A DNA stretch of 64,000 bases from Chitinophaga sp. (lineage in GTDB: Bacteria; Bacteroidota; Bacteroidia; Chitinophagales; Chitinophagaceae): contig NZ_JAFAIX010000004.1 in NCBI RefSeq assembly GCF_019236475.1, positions 620,001-684,000 on the forward strand. Direction: 5' to 3'. Positions within the stretch are counted from its first letter, which is position 1. Each line of letters begins with the position of its first letter. A program made the translations under genes and the position numbers. The notes beneath the pieces were generated by a model that saw only the letters and a list, made by a program, of their open reading frames with translations, made no database searches and was not told the origin of the DNA. This document shows positions 62,601 through 64,000 of the stretch, piece after piece.

Positions 62601-64000
62601 ACCTGACCGTGAATTACGCCATCACCGGTACTGCTATCAATGGTACGGATTACCAAACCCTGAGTGGTCAGGCTATCCTGAAAGCCGGTACCAGCCAGCT
62701 TATCCTGCCTGTACAGGTAATCGATGATAATATCATTGAACTGACAGAAAACGTACAAATACAACTGACTTCCGTTACGGGTACAGCTACCGGAAACCTG
62801 TACAGTATTAGTACTACCCAACAACAAGCTACCCTTAACATTTTCGATAACGACCAGGATAAAGCTATCATCGGTGTCACTAAATTTAAAGATGCTGCCG
62901 AACCTGCTGATAATGGTACGTTTAATATTAGCTTACCTGCTGGCGTTACTTGTGTGGAAGATATCACGGTAACCTACAGTATTGCCGGTACTGCTACTAA
63001 CGGTATCGACTATACTACATTAACCGGTACCCTGGTAATCCCTAAAGGAATGACCGGTGTTACGCTGCCAGTAGAGGTGATCGATGATAAACTCATCGAA
63101 GGCCCTGAAACCGTACAGTTGAAACTGGCCGGTGGCGTGTCTACCAACTTTACCTTTACCGTAGCTCCTACAGCCGCTGCTGCGGAAATGACGATCGCAG
63201 ATGACGACAACACTGCCGCTAATATGGTAGTGAGTATCACACCGAAAGCAAATGCCGCAGAACCAGCTACGAATGGCTCCTTCCTGGTAAGTCTGCCTGC
63301 TGGCTACGCCGCAGGACAGCCTATCACCGTGAATTATACCGTGAGCGGTACTGCTACGCCTGATAAAGACTACAAAGCGCTCTCCGGATCTATGACCATT
63401 CCTGCTGGTCAGAACAGCGTACCACTGGATGTGATCGTTATCGATGATAAGATTATTGAAGGAGATGAAACCGTAGTGGCCACCATCACGAGCGCTTCTG
63501 CGCCTGTACTGGGTGCCTTTACGCCTGATAATACGAAATTCAGTGCTACTATTATCATCGCCGATGATGATAACACAGCCACCAATAAAGTATTGAGCAT
63601 CACTAAAACCGCTGATGCGGCAGAACCAGCCACCAACGGACGTTACAAGATCAGCCTCCCTGCCGGTATTACGGTAGCGGAAGCAGTGACGGTAAATTAC
63701 AAGATGAGTGGTACTGCTACTAACGGTACAGACTATACGACTTTAAACGGCACATTTGTATTACAACCGGGAGACAACAGCGCTCCATTAGATCTGGTTG
63801 TTATCGATGATAAAATCATTGAAGGGGATGAAACAGCCATCGCCACCCTCACCGGAGGTAATGGCGCTACTATCGGAGCCTTTACTGTGGATGCAGCCGC
63901 CACAGCGGCAACCATCACCATTGCCGATGACGACAATACCGCTGCTAATAAAGTAGTACATATTATTGCTAAGGGAGACGCCGCTGAACCAGCCCAAAAC
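56615..64000 (+). CDS. Giant surface protein with lectin-like modules and Calx-beta repeats (3' end outside window)
   Basis: One continuous frame of 2462 codons runs off the window; spot checks at about 59.3, 60.7, 61.3, 62.3 and 63.2 kb stay in frame. The N-terminus has a long polar leader then RRTSWLMVLLSILWQLPTQA, a plausible signal peptide. Four large modules follow, from about 56828, 58066, 59306 and 60652, each with an ESYLAxKYGxTLxQTTP-type segment and IGRDDxxxLxQKQS (at 57500, 58733, 60068, 61322). LamG/concanavalin-like layers are inferred from NFNPQIVFNGSQ-like text. Calx-beta repeats occupy the last 1.5 kb. It fits an adhesin or T9SS-exported glue protein; no sorting tail is visible. 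Confidence 0.85.
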   Translation, partial: MIVMSQITLLKYCCDTVFPATKTTHGRRTSWLMVLLSILWQLPTQAATRDSINTPTGVKPTPRTAFRATAQGPGGVSAGLGGWYRGDKGLSSAQWNDYSGNNKNIPQPTASAQPGVNAAGPNFNPTATFNSTQFFGLRGAVDPASSVFGTASPTRIAVFSVATVSQAHTGGLFYQKVNNGQTNGTGIDVTNCWSNGYAYFDAPYTDRVSNPWGGITGQPHLWSFTKTPANMAILRDRNTVANTNGTYTTAGPGNNYASNIGLWADVSTSHYQGSISEVIVYKDITTLTATDQQKIESYLAFKYGITLNQTTPTDYLASDGSKMWTGDATFKSNITGIGRDDASSLEQKQSVSAGDAYLTIALGSQVAASNAANTNSVTNDLSFLTMADNGLATNLFGTAVSTPLNAGISTRMARIWKVQKTNWVDQTITLNAGFTGGFKYLIISTGPGFAAAAITKVIPFTGNNVTLNSSDLPATAYITIGVAAKGPGGVNAGIGAWYKGDKGLSSAQWNDFSGLDMNIPQPTATLQPTVSAGAVNFNPTPVFDNTRFYGKGPIKDPATSVLGNGSVQNFAVYAAVQTNSNGGGNSIFWQETDNVTTNRIQAHVPWPDGTLYFDGPMSQRVSAPWGGTFKKPTVWTFAKTATSVSVLRDHNTLISQASTAFTGTGGNNAFQIGNSAAGNIGFNGYIPEMIVYKDISTHTGNERIRIESYLALKYGVTLSQTTPTDYIASNSSKMWTADATYKYCITGIGRDDVSDLQQKQSLSVEAGGIITLALGSQVAATNAANSNSVTNDLSFFTIADNALVAASYDIATSTPLNPQVTRRMARVWKVQKTNWADQNITLQPNINGSTKYLLISTDPAFGSAAITKVIPFTGNTVTLNTSDLPNGAYFTFGKALTAPGGIIDVKLDMWMKANDGVLAGDGSKVVVWKNLIDTKNYDVSTTSVPDQPVFYDRTASQLLNFNPSMVYKGTENPANVLRNTARLFPNTSAFQMIAVGMDRRTTWTGTSGGLLASGPGGNNPVLYLLKSAGAGSTNGWAAFMGSGSTGPAVNPAAFNTSNAIIYNGGSPGFTNVQPQIFSMGSPNNGTTATADNIACWVDGFKENTALDAVQQPEIGNGILVGSSDDNSTWWGNIPEVIVYERQLTDAEMAKVNTYLAIKYGITMDQRTPYNYIATDASVIWNATTNSTYKNNIAGIGRDDIQDLRQKQSRSVNGGFQVAVGLADLAPTNNDNNGSFSNDKAYLVWGDDNGVTNFRTAVSGHPIVNFRMARIWKTQQTAAMGEQVQIAVPYDVLPNSKETYLIVSNDNIFDGTDQFIKLSEITLQGVKHFAAKVNLTNGQYFTFGSYIKAPGGVGGTSLWLRPDYGTSTTSDGAPVDTWIDYAADLNNATMPLAGTKPTFANNATYNVNFNPQIVFNGSQSMNLDVTKLPTGTNPRTLFGFGRPTNTAGNGYIISWGTNNTSLGQGLAAITGTAGYYVGISNDVNAANFWKPNSPNILIGTYTGAAAGAMATIYSKTKLLAPSLAKPGWNTGTTTANIGKFIGNTSENWKGGIGDVIVYPYALDATQLRRVESYLAVKYGYTLDQTTPGNYLATDGSVIWDATTNGNYKQNITAIGLDNVEGLEQKQSRSIETGGIVAIGLDSIYSDNPSNTGSFDNDKSYMFWATNSTSMATINTNTPKGSCVTERLAQQWKVQYANFSPAAKQLAFSFDLTGVTYTGTDTRDFTLLIDNDGDGDFTTGTITAYKAGNYNATNKTVSFSGVNNIPAGAVFTLTTRQPVRIAKLVADGQSVTAASICKEDDWIYFVDPIDATKYIAAINLNGNTVNMTDFNAALVDVGKNMAALGANGGTDYGTQLMRRLLQIKYTGAPLTVNGGVSLRYLWNPAEQTAASTYLSGTRNVPTTQQWSWFRHSGDIAATMTDVSPVALNNAVQLVPTSTGKVDGVDYVQFDGLQQFDVFGGLYNASQVVSVQKVQDGAEGGQDGQFSINLPNNVTVQEDLTVNYAITGTAINGTDYQTLSGQAILKAGTSQLILPVQVIDDNIIELTENVQIQLTSVTGTATGNLYSISTTQQQATLNIFDNDQDKAIIGVTKFKDAAEPADNGTFNISLPAGVTCVEDITVTYSIAGTATNGIDYTTLTGTLVIPKGMTGVTLPVEVIDDKLIEGPETVQLKLAGGVSTNFTFTVAPTAAAAEMTIADDDNTAANMVVSITPKANAAEPATNGSFLVSLPAGYAAGQPITVNYTVSGTATPDKDYKALSGSMTIPAGQNSVPLDVIVIDDKIIEGDETVVATITSASAPVLGAFTPDNTKFSATIIIADDDNTATNKVLSITKTADAAEPATNGRYKISLPAGITVAEAVTVNYKMSGTATNGTDYTTLNGTFVLQPGDNSAPLDLVVIDDKIIEGDETAIATLTGGNGATIGAFTVDAAATAATITIADDDNTAANKVVHIIAKGDAAEPAQN
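57500..61500 (+). repeat. Four copies of a large lectin-like module
   Basis: Equivalent ESYLA (or NTYLA) positions are spaced 1233, 1335 and 1254 bp (411, 445 and 418 codons). The first two modules are most alike, sharing GPGGV, WYKGDKGLSSAQWND and GSQVAA segments. Confidence 0.8.
62516..64000 (+). repeat. Calx-beta repeat array, 360-363 bp period
   Basis: The AEPATNG-type segment recurs at 62537, 62897, 63257, 63620 and 63983, that is every 120, 120, 121 and 121 codons. Each copy has SLPAG, GTATNGTDY, VIDDKIIEGDET and ADDDNTA segments; the last is cut by the window end. Confidence 0.85.

Noticed and set aside
1..64000. CRISPR array or rRNA operon
   Set aside because: No evenly spaced short direct repeats with unique spacers and no rRNA-like stretches were seen.

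Overview
The window looks like a chromosomal segment of a Bacteroidota member, most likely a Chitinophaga-like species. Sequence-based reasons are a FecR/SusC/SusD locus, a DUF2723/GT117 membrane protein, a type IX secretion (T9SS) sorting tail, a Tat-exported Gfo/Idh/MocA enzyme, several TTTG-N19-TAnnTTTG promoters, and very few Shine-Dalgarno sites. The genus is inference; no rRNA is present.

Layout. 1-7.1 kb: FecR (left-truncated), an STN-containing SusC receptor, SusD, and a thioredoxin-fold protein. 7.2-11.5 kb: GNAT enzyme, Gfo/Idh/MocA enzyme, small envelope proteins. 11.7-14.4 kb: VWA/MoxR-type AAA pair. 14.5-23.5 kb: sugar isomerase-like protein, TonB siderophore receptor, GT117, SAM hydrolase with a small monooxygenase, and an SDR. 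Two related double-hairpin intergenic elements lie around the siderophore receptor gene. 23.66 kb: tRNA-Lys(TTT).

Just after the tRNA is an AT-rich accessory region (about 23.7-31.1 kb). It carries a BfiI-like restriction-modification operon (PLD-fold nuclease plus two adenine-type methyltransferases), a degenerate copy of the tRNA 3' end at 27,965-27,996, a C-terminally shortened endonuclease-like gene, a YbjQ-like gene, a frameshifted mobC relic and a tyrosine-recombinase relic. This reads as one or more integrated and decaying elements.

31.2-40.8 kb: two AraC regulators, an Lnt-like nitrilase, a HisKA_2 kinase with an NtrC-like response regulator, and a secreted alpha/beta hydrolase. 41-44.3 kb: a LodA/LodB-type pair (quinone-cofactor amino-acid oxidase and its flavoprotein). 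44.3-46.3 kb: an unrecognised three-gene operon on the minus strand, including a Trp/Cys-rich protein with an HECRH motif. 46.7-49.9 kb: a T9SS-secreted reprolysin-like metalloprotease. 50-56 kb: a GH43 fragment, an M48 protease and its partner gene, cupin, MFS and GNAT genes. From 56,615 to the window end one uninterrupted reading frame encodes the first 2,462 residues of a giant surface protein, with about four large lectin-like modules followed by Calx-beta repeats spaced 120-121 residues. Its stop codon is outside the window.
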